From: Plantactinospora alkalitolerans
Lineage (GTDB): Bacteria > Actinomycetota > Actinomycetes > Mycobacteriales > Micromonosporaceae
Reading direction: 5' to 3'
NCBI RefSeq assembly: GCF_015690345.1
Contig: NZ_JADPUN010000422.1
Coordinates: forward strand, 62,001 to 126,000
Length of the DNA stretch: 64,000 bases
Part shown: one piece after another, positions 21,956-29,452 of the stretch
Layout: each line of letters begins with the position of its first letter
How positions within the stretch are numbered: position 1 is the first letter of the stretch
Notes under the pieces: model-generated
Told to the model about the DNA's origin: nothing
The model's database searches: none
The model's input: only the letters and a program-made list of their open reading frames with translations
Translations under genes and position numbers: made by a program

Positions 21956-21973
21956 CACGATCTCCGTCCTCCA

Positions 21974-22026
21974 TCGAACCGCTCGACGGTGGCGCGGCAC
22001 GGACGCGAGGCCCGTGCGGCACCATC
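21974..22026 (-). repeat. Intergenic hairpin element, family D variant
   Basis: TCGA/TCGA side arm, GCACGG/CCGTGC main stem (21997-22002, 22012-22017) inside GGTG/CACC. Confidence 0.7.
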
Positions 22027-22549
22027 ACCCGAGCGGGGTGCGGATCACGTTGCCCTGACGGTCGCGGGGCCACAGGCCCGGCAGGGGCGAATCGGTGAAC
22101 AGGTACTCGCGCGGCTCCAACGCCGGGGTGATGTGCCACCCCACCTCGCCCGGACCGCCCGCGATCGTCGGCCCGGCCGGCATCACCTCGCCGTGCTGGC
22201 CACGCGACGCGAGACCGATCGCCTCAGCCGCAAGACCGCACAACCGCTCGACCTCGTCGCCCGGCACCTGGCGCTTGCCCGGGTTGGCCAGCGGCACCGC
22301 CGCGTACCACCGCTCGTCCTTGCGCCACACCCGGACCAACGCCAGCGGCCACAGCCGCGCCAGCGCGTCACGGATCGCCGGGTACTCGTCCGCCTTCGGC
22401 ACGCGGGTGCAGTGGGCGAACGTTGCCGCCAGGTTTGCGTCCGACGCACCCGGGAAGCTGGGCGGCTCGTAGCTGACCGTCTCGGCTGCGAACTTCGCGG
22501 CGTACCCCTCGGTCCGTCGCGCCAGTGCCGCCGCCCTCTCGTCGCTCAT
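22025..22549 (-). CDS. Hypothetical protein (174 aa)
   Basis: ATG at 22549 after GGAGAG. Helical first half (SDERAAALARRTEGYAAKFA, EYPAIRDALARLWPLALVRV), then a Gly/Pro-rich half (GPTIAGGPGEVGWHITPAL). No family recognised. Confidence 0.75.
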   Translation of the reverse strand: MSDERAAALARRTEGYAAKFAAETVSYEPPSFPGASDANLAATFAHCTRVPKADEYPAIRDALARLWPLALVRVWRKDERWYAAVPLANPGKRQVPGDEVERLCGLAAEAIGLASRGQHGEVMPAGPTIAGGPGEVGWHITPALEPREYLFTDSPLPGLWPRDRQGNVIRTPLG

Positions 22550-22566
22550 GCTCTCTCCGATCGTTG

Positions 22567-22624
22567 CGCGAGTCGTTCGCTCGCGACATGGCGCGGCACG
22601 GACACGTGGCCCGTGCGGCACCAT
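22567..22624 (-). repeat. Intergenic hairpin element, family D variant
   Basis: CGCGA/TCGCG side hairpin (22567-22571, 22581-22585), ATGG/CCAT outer (22588-22591, 22621-22624), GCACGG/CCGTGC inner (22596-22601, 22611-22616). Confidence 0.75.
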
Positions 22625-22647
22625 CACCCGAGCGGGGTGACTGCCGG

Positions 22648-22947
22648 TCAGTCCTCAGCGGGGCACATGCAGTCGTTGTAGGTCATCTCCGATTCTTCGT
22701 CGGCCCACGGAATGTCGATCGTCGCGTCTCCGTCTTCGACCGACGCCTCGAAGTCGATGATCTCGGCGAAGTCGCCCGCGTGGCTGTCCAGCCACAGTCC
22801 GACCGACTCGCGGGTGATCTTGCCGTTGTCGTCCCGGGCGTTGTCCACGTCGCTCGACGTCAGGGTGATGTCCTGCCCGGCTGTGTGTCCCGGCTGCCAG
22901 ATACGTCCGATCACCCGTACCACGGACGTACGCACCATGTACCGCAT
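22648..22947 (-). CDS. Acidic hypothetical protein (99 aa)
   Basis: ATG at 22947 after GGAGAGAGG. Begins with a basic strand RYMVRTSVVRVIGRIWQPGH and ends with an acidic stretch (DIPWADEESEMTYNDCMCPAED) holding a CMC pair. Function unknown. Confidence 0.7.
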   Translation of the reverse strand: MRYMVRTSVVRVIGRIWQPGHTAGQDITLTSSDVDNARDDNGKITRESVGLWLDSHAGDFAEIIDFEASVEDGDATIDIPWADEESEMTYNDCMCPAED

Positions 22948-22967
22948 GTCGTTCCGCCTCTCTCCGC

Positions 22968-23020
22968 CCGCACCGCGCGACCGGCGGCGTCCGGCCGGGT
23001 CACCCCGGCCGGCACCGTCA
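22968..23020 (-). repeat. Intergenic hairpin element, family B
   Basis: A 9-bp perfect stem CCGGCCGGG/CCCGGCCGG (22991-22999, 23004-23012), ending in the TGA of the upstream gene. Confidence 0.75.
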
Positions 23021-23221
23021 TCCCTCGCGGACGCCGTTGTCGATGATCTCGATGTCGGGCAGCTCCCCGGCCGCCTTCTTCTCGGCCAGTCGCGCCAGGA
23101 ACTGGCGCAACTGGCCGTCCAGCTCCGGATCGATGGGGCCGCTGATCACGACCGACATCGCAACATCTCCCGTGTCGGCATCGTTCGGCCGCCCGGCCTC
23201 GCCTTCGTGGTGGCTGTTCAT
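23018..23221 (-). CDS. Small hypothetical protein (67 aa)
   Basis: ATG at 23221 after GGAGAGAGG. Acidic-basic helix (PELDGQLRQFLARLAEKKAA) and a tail DIEIIDNGVREG that matches DVTVIDNGYREG at the end of the upstream gene. Either the genes share a C-terminal motif or the repeat element reached into both. Confidence 0.65.
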   Translation of the reverse strand: MNSHHEGEAGRPNDADTGDVAMSVVISGPIDPELDGQLRQFLARLAEKKAAGELPDIEIIDNGVREG

Positions 23222-23239
23222 GATCGCCTCTCTCCGTTA

Positions 23240-23282
23240 CCGCACCGCGCGGCCGGCGGCGTCCCGCCGGGTTACCCCGGCG
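23240..23282 (-). repeat. Intergenic hairpin element, family B
   Basis: CCGC/GCGG side hairpin (23240-23243, 23249-23252) and CGCCGGG ttac CCCGGCG (23265-23282). Confidence 0.75.
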
Positions 23283-23289
23283 AGCACCG

Positions 23290-23688
23290 TCATCCCTCGC
23301 GGTATCCGTTGTCGATCACCGTTACGTCCGGCGAGTACCCGCCGTCGAGTTGTACGACGGCGGGGCGTTCGCCACCGCCGTACATCGGCCGTTTGAACGC
23401 CCGCGCACGGGCAAGCACGCGGCCCTGTCGGTATCCGTGACGTTCCAGAGTTGCCGGGTTGACCGGGCTCACCTTGAGCCACCGCAACGGCGCGGCGCCG
23501 TGGTCGGCCGGGTCAAGCACGCCCCACCGGGGACCGTGACGCGTGTCGATGATCTTGGCTGGCACCAGGTGGCCCGCCAGATCGAACAAGCCCGGCACCA
23601 CGGCGTAGCCGCCGGCCGCGTCGATCTCTGCCTGTAGCTGCTCAACCCGAGCGTCGATGCCCAGTCGGTCAGCGGTCGTCGTGGGCAT
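23290..23688 (-). CDS. Hypothetical protein (132 aa)
   Basis: ATG at 23688 after GGAGAGGGGG. Starts with a helix (DARVEQLQAEIDAAGGYAVV), then LVPAKIIDTRHGPRWGVLD, and ends in the IDNGYREG tail also found at 23018. No family recognised. Confidence 0.7.
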   Translation of the reverse strand: MPTTTADRLGIDARVEQLQAEIDAAGGYAVVPGLFDLAGHLVPAKIIDTRHGPRWGVLDPADHGAAPLRWLKVSPVNPATLERHGYRQGRVLARARAFKRPMYGGGERPAVVQLDGGYSPDVTVIDNGYREG

Positions 23689-23705
23689 CGTCGCCCCCTC
23701 TCCAA

Positions 23706-23771
23706 GGTCGCACCGCGCGACCTCGGCACCGGCCGGACCATCAGCCCGGCCAGCACCGGCTACGTGCGGTG
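23706..23771 (-). repeat. Intergenic hairpin element, family E
   Basis: GGTCGC accgc GCGACC (23706-23722), GGCCGG/CCGGCC (23731-23736, 23746-23751); the loop CACCGC can also pair with GCGGTG at 23766-23771. Confidence 0.8.
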
Positions 23772-23775
23772 GCGA

Positions 23776-24324
23776 TCATCGGCCGTAGGGCCGCACGGCT
23801 CCATGTGGGCCGAACCCGACGGCTGGTGCTTGCTCGCGCACCAGCTCAGACACGAGCGCGAACGCGGCCCAGAACCGGGTATCGGCGTAGTCGACTACCC
23901 CGCTGGTAACCGAGCTGCCGTCCGGGGACCGGTGAAGGTGCGACGGCACCGCGTCCAGCACGTGCCCTAGGTCGTCGGGACCGGTACCACGAAAGGCGTC
24001 CGATCCCACGTACGCCAGCCATTGGCCGGCATACTCGCCGAACTCCTCGCGTACCGCCCAACCGAGGCCCCGCCCGTTGTCGGCCCGCACGACGTGCCAG
24101 CCGCCCCACTCCCGCCTGGTGAAACGGATCAGGACCACCAGACCCCGGGCGGCCGTGGTGCTTCTCCAATCGCGGACCACCACGGCGGACACCCCGGCCG
24201 GCAGCGGTGGCGTCGCCTCGTTGTGCAGGCACAACCCGTCGTAGCACCGCATGTCGGGGTGCTCGGCGGTCAGGCGATCTTGCAACGCCCGGATCTCCGG
24301 GCGCAATGTCAACTCGCGGGCCAT
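23776..24324 (-). CDS. Hypothetical protein (182 aa)
   Basis: ATG at 24324 after GAGAGGGG. N-terminal helix ARELTLRPEIRALQDRL, a CYDGLCLHNE segment, central strands (GVSAVVVRDWRSTTAARG, GWHVVRADNGRGLGWAV) and a helical C-terminus. No family recognised. Confidence 0.7.
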   Translation of the reverse strand: MARELTLRPEIRALQDRLTAEHPDMRCYDGLCLHNEATPPLPAGVSAVVVRDWRSTTAARGLVVLIRFTRREWGGWHVVRADNGRGLGWAVREEFGEYAGQWLAYVGSDAFRGTGPDDLGHVLDAVPSHLHRSPDGSSVTSGVVDYADTRFWAAFALVSELVREQAPAVGFGPHGAVRPYGR

Positions 24325-24339
24325 CGTTGCCCCTCTCCA

Positions 24340-24404
24340 GGTCGCACCGCGCGACCTCGGCACCGGCCGGACTCATGCCCGGCCAGCACCGGCTACGTGC
24401 GGTG
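24340..24404 (-). repeat. Intergenic hairpin element, family E
   Basis: GGTCGC/GCGACC (24340-24345, 24351-24356), GGCCGG/CCGGCC (24365-24370, 24379-24384), GCGGTG tail. Nearly identical to the copy at 23706. Confidence 0.8.
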
Positions 24405-24405
24405 T

Positions 24406-24594
24406 TCAGTACGTCGGGTCGTACTCCCGTAGGTGATCCGCCAGGAGCGGGCCGGTCGTGACCCCGTTCCCGCCTTTGAAGCCGCACGTGCAACGCGGCG
24501 GGACACCGCCAGCCATGGGCACGATGGGCTGATGATCAGGGTTCTTCGTCGCCACAGGAGCGCCAGGCATACCGCAGCCCGGAGTCAGTTCCAT
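24406..24594 (-). CDS. Small protein with a possible zinc site (62 aa)
   Basis: ATG at 24594 six bases after GGAGG. RCTCGFKGGNGV, with a later HLREYDPTY, gives C-x-C and a downstream His. It may be a single zinc-binding module; the N-terminus is extended and Pro-rich. Function unknown. Confidence 0.65.
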   Translation of the reverse strand: MELTPGCGMPGAPVATKNPDHQPIVPMAGGVPPRCTCGFKGGNGVTTGPLLADHLREYDPTY

Positions 24595-24620
24595 GTCGTA
24601 CCTCCATGCCGGTCAAGGCA

Positions 24621-24685
24621 GGTCGCACCGCGCGATCTCGGCACCGGCCGGACTCGTGCCCGGCCAGCACCGGCTACGTGCGGTG
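24621..24685 (-). repeat. Intergenic hairpin element, family E
   Basis: Like 23706, but one side arm reads GCGATC, leaving one mismatch in the minus-strand RNA. This is the only clear unpaired change seen in this family. Confidence 0.7.
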
Positions 24686-24706
24686 TTTCGCGACGCACGC
24701 GGGCCG

Positions 24707-24940
24707 TCAGCCGCGCCGGACGATCTCGGCCCGCAGCATGTCGACGGACCATGGCAGCGCGGCCTGCCTGGCGACCAGACCTTGAAAGGTCCGCAGCGCG
24801 TCTGCGAGTTGTTCATCCGTCATGCCGGCCGCGATCCGCGCCGCCGCCTCTTTCTGCTGGGCGATGCGGTACGCGCGACTCCTCGCGGCCTCTCGCGCCA
24901 GATCCGGGTCGTACGGGTCGCGTATGTCGTCGTTGTTCAC
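24707..24940 (-). CDS. Small helical protein (77 aa)
   Basis: GTG start at 24940 after GGGAG. Almost all helix (DPDLAREAARSRAYRIAQQKEAAARI cut short here) with a MTDEQLADALRTFQGLV second helix. Possibly a small dimerising protein. No family recognised. Confidence 0.65.
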   Translation of the reverse strand: MNNDDIRDPYDPDLAREAARSRAYRIAQQKEAAARIAAGMTDEQLADALRTFQGLVARQAALPWSVDMLRAEIVRRG

Positions 24941-24993
24941 TCGTCGTTTCTCCCAGTCCTCGTCGTTGTGGGCATGGTTTTGCCCGCGCCCAT

Positions 24994-25057
24994 GTCGCAC
25001 CGCGCGACCTCGGCACCGGCCGGACTCGTGCCCGGCCAGCACCGGCTACGTGCGGTG
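24994..25057 (-). repeat. Intergenic hairpin element, family E
   Basis: Same arms as 23706. The element ends in TCA, as if a stop codon once stood there, but the upstream gene now stops 20 bases further on. Confidence 0.7.
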
Positions 25058-25076
25058 TCAGCGGTCGGCGTATGGG

Positions 25077-25442
25077 CTAGTCGTCGGCAGCGTCGAGGGT
25101 CGCCTCGGCGGCCAGCTCTGCGGCCTCCCGCTTGGCGGAGTCGATGCAGTACGCCATGTCTTCCCCCGACTCGACTCGGATGTCGATGATTCGTTCGGCC
25201 AGCTCCGCCCCGTACCCCTCGGTCAGAGCCACCCGCATGGCCGTCTCTGCGGCTCCGTACGGCCCCCGGCCCTGAGCGCCGAGCGGGTACCCGCCACCTG
25301 CCAGGTTCAGCGCGTGTAGCGCCATGTCGAGCCCTTCCAGTGCGGCCATGACGTTCGGCTGGTACGGCTCCCGCTCGTCACCCCCGTAGCGGCAGCGAAC
25401 CGTGATCGTGGCCTGCCGGTAGACGGACGCGTTGTCTTCCAT
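25077..25442 (-). CDS. Helical hypothetical protein (121 aa)
   Basis: ATG at 25442 after a GTGAGG site. RQATITVRCRYGGDE strand, then helices MAALEGLDMALHALNLAGGG and ERIIDIRVESGEDMAYCID, acidic end. No family recognised. Confidence 0.7.
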   Translation of the reverse strand: MEDNASVYRQATITVRCRYGGDEREPYQPNVMAALEGLDMALHALNLAGGGYPLGAQGRGPYGAAETAMRVALTEGYGAELAERIIDIRVESGEDMAYCIDSAKREAAELAAEATLDAADD

Positions 25443-25462
25443 TGAAGTGCCTCACTTTCTAG

Positions 25463-25515
25463 CCGGACCATCCGACGATGGCAACCGGCCGGCACCTGTC
25501 CGGCCAGCACCAACG
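25463..25515 (-). repeat. Intergenic hairpin element, family C/E hybrid
   Basis: CGGA cca TCCG side hairpin (family C) joined to GGCCGG/CCGGCC (25487-25492, 25500-25505) as in family E. It looks recombinant. Confidence 0.65.
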
Positions 25516-25524
25516 GCGCACGGG

Positions 25525-25677
25525 TCAGTCGTCGTCGTCCTCGTCGTCGCCCTCGTCGTCGCCCTCCGGTAGGTAGTCGTCCGGGTCGTACGGGGCGTCG
25601 TCGTGCCCCGGGGCGTCCCAGCCGGTCGGCTCGCCGGCCTCGTTGCGGTGAATCTCTGCCCCGGCACCGGGAAACAT
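25525..25677 (-). CDS. Very acidic 50-residue protein
   Basis: ATG at 25677 after GAGG. About 20 of 50 residues are Asp or Glu and the end is a run of acids (EGDDEGDDEDDDD). Low-complexity acidic phage proteins sometimes mimic DNA or bind basic host proteins; that is a possibility only. Confidence 0.65.
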   Translation of the reverse strand: MFPGAGAEIHRNEAGEPTGWDAPGHDDAPYDPDDYLPEGDDEGDDEDDDD

Positions 25678-25696
25678 GGCTGCCTCGCTCTCTCCT

Positions 25697-25745
25697 CCGG
25701 ACCATCCGGCGGTGGCGCCGGCCGGGCGTGACCCGGCCAGCACCG
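25697..25745 (-). repeat. Intergenic hairpin element, family C
   Basis: CCGGA cca TCCGG (25697-25709), CGGTG/CACCG outer, GGCCGGG cgtga CCCGGCC inner (25720-25738). Confidence 0.8.
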
Positions 25746-25756
25746 TCGTCGTACGG

Positions 25757-26119
25757 TCAGACGCCGGGGCACCAGTCCCACACGGGCACCGTGACGGTGT
25801 ACTCCTCGCGGTTGTCCGCCCGGCGCATGCCGTTGCGGAAGCGCCACACCGTCACCTCGGTCGTCTCGCCCGTCCACCGGAGTTCGGCGGTGACCGTGGC
25901 TATCGTCGCCGGGTCACCGGAACAGCGGACCACTCGACCATCGCGGTACGTGCTGGCGTTGAACGTGATCGAGCCCTGATCGATCGGCTTGCCGAGCATG
26001 CCGTCGATCACGCCGACGGCACCGACCTTGACCCCCATGTTGCCGCCACGCCACGGCGTGGCCAGGCGCACGGCGTCACCAGCCATGACCCGGCGGGTGG
26101 CGCTGTTGTCCGTGGTCAT
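25757..26119 (-). CDS. Hypothetical protein, beta-rich (120 aa)
   Basis: ATG at 26119 after AGGGG. Beta pattern through most of its length (RVMAGDAVRLATPWRGGN, SITFNASTYRDGRVVRC, EYTVTVPVWDW), like a small barrel. No family recognised. Confidence 0.7.
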   Translation of the reverse strand: MTTDNSATRRVMAGDAVRLATPWRGGNMGVKVGAVGVIDGMLGKPIDQGSITFNASTYRDGRVVRCSGDPATIATVTAELRWTGETTEVTVWRFRNGMRRADNREEYTVTVPVWDWCPGV

Positions 26120-26135
26120 CTCTACCCCTTCCCCT

Positions 26136-26185
26136 CCGGACCGTCCGGCGGTGGCACTCGCCCGGCGGACCGGGCGAGCACCATC
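26136..26185 (-). repeat. Intergenic hairpin element, family C
   Basis: CCGGA ccg TCCGG (26136-26148), CGCCCGG cgga CCGGGCG (26159-26176), GGTGG/CCATC outer with a G-T pair. Confidence 0.8.
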
Positions 26186-26195
26186 GGCGTACGGG

Positions 26196-26804
26196 TCAGG
26201 GCAGGAAACCGAGCAGCCGCGCGGCCTCGATCTCCTCGTCGTCCGTGAACCCCACGGCACGCGCGGCGACGCTCGCCGTGCGACCCGGCCCGTCCGACAC
26301 CGTGTCGGACGCGTAGAACGTCGGACAGCCGTTGTATCCCTCGATCGCCCCGAGCGAATCCCGCAGGACCCGTGCCAGCCATGCGGCCGGGGATTCGCCG
26401 GAGTCTCGTGAGTAGTTCCGTTGCGGGTAGAACCCCCGCTTAGGGGCCAACTCCCGGTAGCCCTTACCCGGCTCGCACGGCTCGCCGTAGGCGTTGGTGT
26501 CCGACCCGTCCGACTTGGTGATCGAGGCGTTATAGGTCACGTACTTGCGTCCCGCGTTGTCGTGCAGACTGTCCGGCGCGGCCGGCTGGCCGTTGTCGCG
26601 GGCGTGGCGGTCCCGGCCGTGCGCGGCACCCAACGCATTCCGGGCGGCCACGCCGCGCCCGTCGGTGATGTGGTTCAGGTCGAGTACGCGGCTGAGCATG
26701 GTACGGGTCAGCCCATCGATGATCTCGAACGCTTCGTCTGTGGTCTTGGCCTGGGCAATGCGGTCGTTCACCGCGCTGACCTCAGCGTCCGTGATGCGTG
26801 CCAT
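26196..26804 (-). CDS. Hypothetical protein (202 aa)
   Basis: ATG at 26804 after AGGGG. Helical start (TDAEVSAVNDRIAQAKTTDE), a basic-polar middle (RNALGAAHGRDRHARDNG), a Tyr-rich stretch (RGFYPQRNYSRDSGESP) and a helical end. No family recognised; basic enough to touch nucleic acid. Confidence 0.75.
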   Translation of the reverse strand: MARITDAEVSAVNDRIAQAKTTDEAFEIIDGLTRTMLSRVLDLNHITDGRGVAARNALGAAHGRDRHARDNGQPAAPDSLHDNAGRKYVTYNASITKSDGSDTNAYGEPCEPGKGYRELAPKRGFYPQRNYSRDSGESPAAWLARVLRDSLGAIEGYNGCPTFYASDTVSDGPGRTASVAARAVGFTDDEEIEAARLLGFLP

Positions 26805-26823
26805 GGTGATGCCCCTGTCTCCT

Positions 26824-26876
26824 CCGGACCATCCGGCGGTGGCACCGTCCGGACACGTGGCCCGGCCGGCACCATC
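26824..26876 (-). repeat. Intergenic hairpin element, family C
   Basis: CCGGA cca TCCGG (26824-26836) inside GGTGG/CCATC (26838-26842, 26872-26876); the inner CCGG stems are shorter than in other copies. Confidence 0.65.
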
Positions 26877-26885
26877 GGCGTACGG

Positions 26886-27116
26886 TCAGCTCTCCTGCCA
26901 GGCCAGCCGGCCCTGTACCAGGACGCCAATCGGGTACTCCGTACTCAGTGCCGTCTTGGCGCGGTACCCCTCGATCACCGCACCAGACAGGTACCACTCG
27001 CCCGCGCGTGGGCACCGCGTCTCGCCTGTCGCCCGTACGCGGGCCTTAGCGCGGCCGGACGGCGCGGACTCGCCCGGGGCCACCGGGTACAACTCTCCAA
27101 CGTTGAGCGTCTGCAT
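26886..27116 (-). CDS. Small hypothetical protein (76 aa)
   Basis: ATG at 27116 after GAGG. QTLNVGELYPVAPGESAPSG then short strands (RATGETRCPRAGEWYLSG, GYRAKTALSTEYPIGVLV). Could be a small barrel. Function unknown. Confidence 0.7.
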   Translation of the reverse strand: MQTLNVGELYPVAPGESAPSGRAKARVRATGETRCPRAGEWYLSGAVIEGYRAKTALSTEYPIGVLVQGRLAWQES

Positions 27117-27134
27117 GGTCAACCTCGTTTCCCT

Positions 27135-27187
27135 CCGGACCATCCGGCGGTGGCACCCGCCCGCCCCCGTACGGGCGAGCACCATCG
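27135..27187 (-). repeat. Intergenic hairpin element, family C
   Basis: CCGGA cca TCCGG (27135-27147) and CGCCCG/CGGGCG (27158-27163, 27172-27177), with GGTGG/CCATC. Confidence 0.75.
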
Positions 27188-27196
27188 GCGTACGGG

Positions 27197-27562
27197 TCAG
27201 CGGCCGTATCGCCACAGCGCGGCGTACAGCGGCGCGATACGGCCGTCAGGCACCGGCACGGCGACCGGCCCGTCACCCTCGCTGTACTCCAGCCGCGCAG
27301 CCGGCGTGGGCTCGCCCGCTTTGAGTAGGAAGACGACCGACACGGCCGGGCTGGAATCGGTCACGAACACGCGCACCGGTCGGCCGTGGTCGAGCCGGTC
27401 CTCGGCGCCGCAGTGCGCGACGCCTACGACCCCCGGCTCGGGGTTGTCGAGCTGGTCGAGCACCGAGGCCAGCGCGCCCCGTGCCGCGTCGGCCACCGTG
27501 CGGCCGGGAAGGTAGCGGGATGGACGGTCGGCCAACTCCGGGCGGATCTCGTTGTGGATCAT
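27197..27562 (-). CDS. Hypothetical protein (121 aa)
   Basis: ATG at 27562 after GAGAGGG. Helix (RTVADAARGALASVLDQL), then strands PGVVGVAHCGAEDRLD, PVRVFVTDSSPAVSVVFLL and a GDGPVAVPVPDGR end. Alpha-beta single domain; no family recognised. Confidence 0.7.
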   Translation of the reverse strand: MIHNEIRPELADRPSRYLPGRTVADAARGALASVLDQLDNPEPGVVGVAHCGAEDRLDHGRPVRVFVTDSSPAVSVVFLLKAGEPTPAARLEYSEGDGPVAVPVPDGRIAPLYAALWRYGR

Positions 27563-27583
27563 GGGTCACCCTCTCGGGTTGCA

Positions 27584-27640
27584 GTCGCTACCGTGCGACC
27601 CCATGGCAGGCCACCACGCGCGGCGTGATGGGCCACCATG
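27584..27640 (-). repeat. Intergenic hairpin element, transition to family F
   Basis: GTCGC taccgt GCGAC (27584-27599) as in family E, followed by CATGG..GGCC/GGCC..CCATG (27602-27640). Confidence 0.65.
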
Positions 27641-27656
27641 AAGGCAGGGTGATCGG

Positions 27657-28052
27657 TCAGTCGGCGTCGTCCGGGTCGGTGTCGTCCGGGAAAACCTCGT
27701 CCGGGTCCGGCATGTAGTGTTCGCCGAACATCGTCCACAGTTCCCGATTGCCGTAGTCGAGCATTTCCGCGAGCATCACGGCCACTACGTGGCCGGACGG
27801 CAACGACGATTCGACGTACTCGCGTAGCGCGTCGCGTACGGCGATGCCGACAACTGCTGCATAGTCGCTCCGGTCGTACCTGCCCGATCGGCCCGCGTAG
27901 GCGTCGCGGTAGTCGTCGGGGGTGGCACCGGTACCCACGTCCCCGTCTTCGATGGCCTGGCAGGCCGCGAAGGTAAGGCGACGGTAAAGGTGTTCGGTGG
28001 GGTGATTGTCGGCAACCTTGGTTACCATTTCGAGAATGTAGTCGTCACACAT
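27657..28052 (-). CDS. Acidic hypothetical protein (131 aa)
   Basis: ATG at 28052 after GGAAAGG. Helical (DDYILEMVTKVADNHPTEHL, AAVVGIAVRDALREYVESS) with an acidic end (DPDEVFPDDTDPDDAD). No family recognised. Confidence 0.7.
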   Translation of the reverse strand: MCDDYILEMVTKVADNHPTEHLYRRLTFAACQAIEDGDVGTGATPDDYRDAYAGRSGRYDRSDYAAVVGIAVRDALREYVESSLPSGHVVAVMLAEMLDYGNRELWTMFGEHYMPDPDEVFPDDTDPDDAD

Positions 28053-28070
28053 GGCAAGCCTTTCCTGGAC

Positions 28071-28125
28071 CGCAATCCTTGCGAATCCACGGCCGGGCAC
28101 CGTCACGAGTGGACGATGCCCGGCC
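28071..28125 (-). repeat. Intergenic hairpin element, family F
   Basis: CGCAA tcc TTGCG (28071-28083), then GGCCGGGCA/TGCCCGGCC (28091-28099, 28117-28125) with an inner CGTC/GACG. Confidence 0.8.
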
Positions 28126-28144
28126 GAACATGCGCACGGGGATG

Positions 28145-28462
28145 TCAGCCGCCGTAGTACTGCTCGACCGGTAGGCCATCTTTCGTAGCCTCGCGAATGA
28201 TCGACTCGGCACCTTCCACGAAGAATCGCAGTGCCAGCGCGGCACCCGCCGTGTCGTCTGCCGCGTAGGCGTAATCCGGGTGACTGACCGGCACCATGTC
28301 GTCCCGCTTGCCCGCGAGTAGGAACATGTGCGAGTCAACCCGCATCAGCCGGCCGCCCGGCCGCTTACGGGATGGGACCTCGTGGTACACGCTGCCGACG
28401 ATTCCCCGCTCGATCCGGACGCGAATCGTCGTACCGTCGGACAGGGTGTGAACCTTGGCCAT
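28145..28462 (-). CDS. Hypothetical protein (105 aa)
   Basis: ATG at 28462 after GGAGGTACG. Beta strands (KVHTLSDGTTIRVRIERG, SVYHEVPSRKRPGG, SHMFLLAGKRDDMVPV) then a helix (AALALRFFVEGAESIIREA). No family recognised. Confidence 0.7.
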   Translation of the reverse strand: MAKVHTLSDGTTIRVRIERGIVGSVYHEVPSRKRPGGRLMRVDSHMFLLAGKRDDMVPVSHPDYAYAADDTAGAALALRFFVEGAESIIREATKDGLPVEQYYGG

Positions 28463-28481
28463 GACGTACCTCCATACCTCA

Positions 28482-28550
28482 GGTCGCTATCGTGCGACAC
28501 GTGACCGGGCACCGGGCTAGGCACGGTGGCCGATCATCTGTGCACGGTCA
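28482..28550 (-). repeat. Intergenic hairpin element, family F
   Basis: GTCGC/GCGAC (28483-28487, 28494-28498) and CACCG ggctaggca CGGTG (28510-28528), running into the upstream stop codon. Confidence 0.65.
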
Positions 28551-28874
28551 GTCGCACTCGGCGCCGGGCGTGCCGCACCGGCAAACCGCTTCCACGGGCG
28601 TCCGTCCGGCACGGCGCGCGGCCCATTCCAGCGCGTCACCGGGCGTGCGAAATCGCATGCTGTCGGCGAACACGGGGAGTCGAAACGCCTCGGTCGCGTC
28701 GATCTGCCACAGTCGACGCGGTGATCGAACCAGGTGGATCAGCAGCATGTCACCGTGAGCACCCTCGAATGCGGTAGCCGTTTCGGCGTCATCCTCGGCG
28801 TAGAGCGGCTGTGCGGTGATGTCGTTGTTGCCCTTGCCGTACGTCCACCGGTACGGCAACGCGCTTTCTGCCAT
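28548..28874 (-). CDS. Hypothetical protein with C-terminal cysteines (108 aa)
   Basis: ATG at 28874 after GGGGG. ESALPYRWTYGKGNNDITAQ start, a central strand-helix (HGDMLLIHLVRSPRRLWQID), and VCRCGTPGAECD at the end, which may bind a metal. Function unknown. Confidence 0.7.
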   Translation of the reverse strand: MAESALPYRWTYGKGNNDITAQPLYAEDDAETATAFEGAHGDMLLIHLVRSPRRLWQIDATEAFRLPVFADSMRFRTPGDALEWAARRAGRTPVEAVCRCGTPGAECD

Positions 28875-28899
28875 GGGATACCCCCTGGATTGGCTAGGT

Positions 28900-28955
28900 C
28901 GGACCGTCCGCCCATGACCGGCCACCGGGCACGCGGCACGGTGAGCGATCATCGA
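28900..28955 (-). repeat. Intergenic hairpin element, family F
   Basis: CGGAC c GTCCG (28900-28910) and CACCG ggcacgcggca CGGTG (28923-28943). Confidence 0.65.
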
Positions 28956-28962
28956 TGCACGG

Positions 28963-29361
28963 TCAGTCGCGCAACGCTTCCAACTCTTCGTAGGCGACGT
29001 ACAGGTCACACATGTTGTCGCGCGCCCATTCCTGTACGGAACGGGGCAGCCATCCGAGGTCCGACTCTTCCGAGGCCAACTCTTCGCAGAGCAGAGACGC
29101 GGCGCGCGCCGCAAGATCGCCGAGTGTTTCACCAGCCAACGGCGCAACCGTCAGCGAGGGCACCTCCCGGCCGTTCACAACCTCCCGGCCGGTCTTCGGA
29201 CTCTCGTAGCGGCCGTTCGGTGTTTCGATCACGTAGCGGAAGTGCGTGCGGCCGTTCGGTTCCTGGCCTACCGCCTCGACTCGGATCTCGCCGTCACTGA
29301 CGCGGATGCCAGGCACCAGTGAAGCCGTGATGATCATCGGATGCCGGAGTACGTACTGCAT
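28963..29361 (-). CDS. Hypothetical protein (132 aa)
   Basis: ATG at 29361 after GGGAGCG. Beta-rich first half (IITASLVPGIRVSDGEIRVE, THFRYVIETPNGRYESPKTG) and helical acidic second half (TLGDLAARAASLLCEELA). No family recognised. Confidence 0.7.
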   Translation of the reverse strand: MQYVLRHPMIITASLVPGIRVSDGEIRVEAVGQEPNGRTHFRYVIETPNGRYESPKTGREVVNGREVPSLTVAPLAGETLGDLAARAASLLCEELASEESDLGWLPRSVQEWARDNMCDLYVAYEELEALRD

Positions 29362-29399
29362 TGGAACGCTCCCTACGTGCGGCCCTATCCGTGGGCACA

Positions 29400-29436
29400 C
29401 CGACCGGCACCGGGCTACGCGCACGATGCCGGTCGG
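29400..29436 (-). repeat. Intergenic hairpin element, family F
   Basis: CCGACCGGCA/TGCCGGTCGG is a 10-bp perfect stem (29400-29409, 29427-29436). Confidence 0.85.
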
Positions 29437-29452
29437 AACGCTGACGGTGTGG

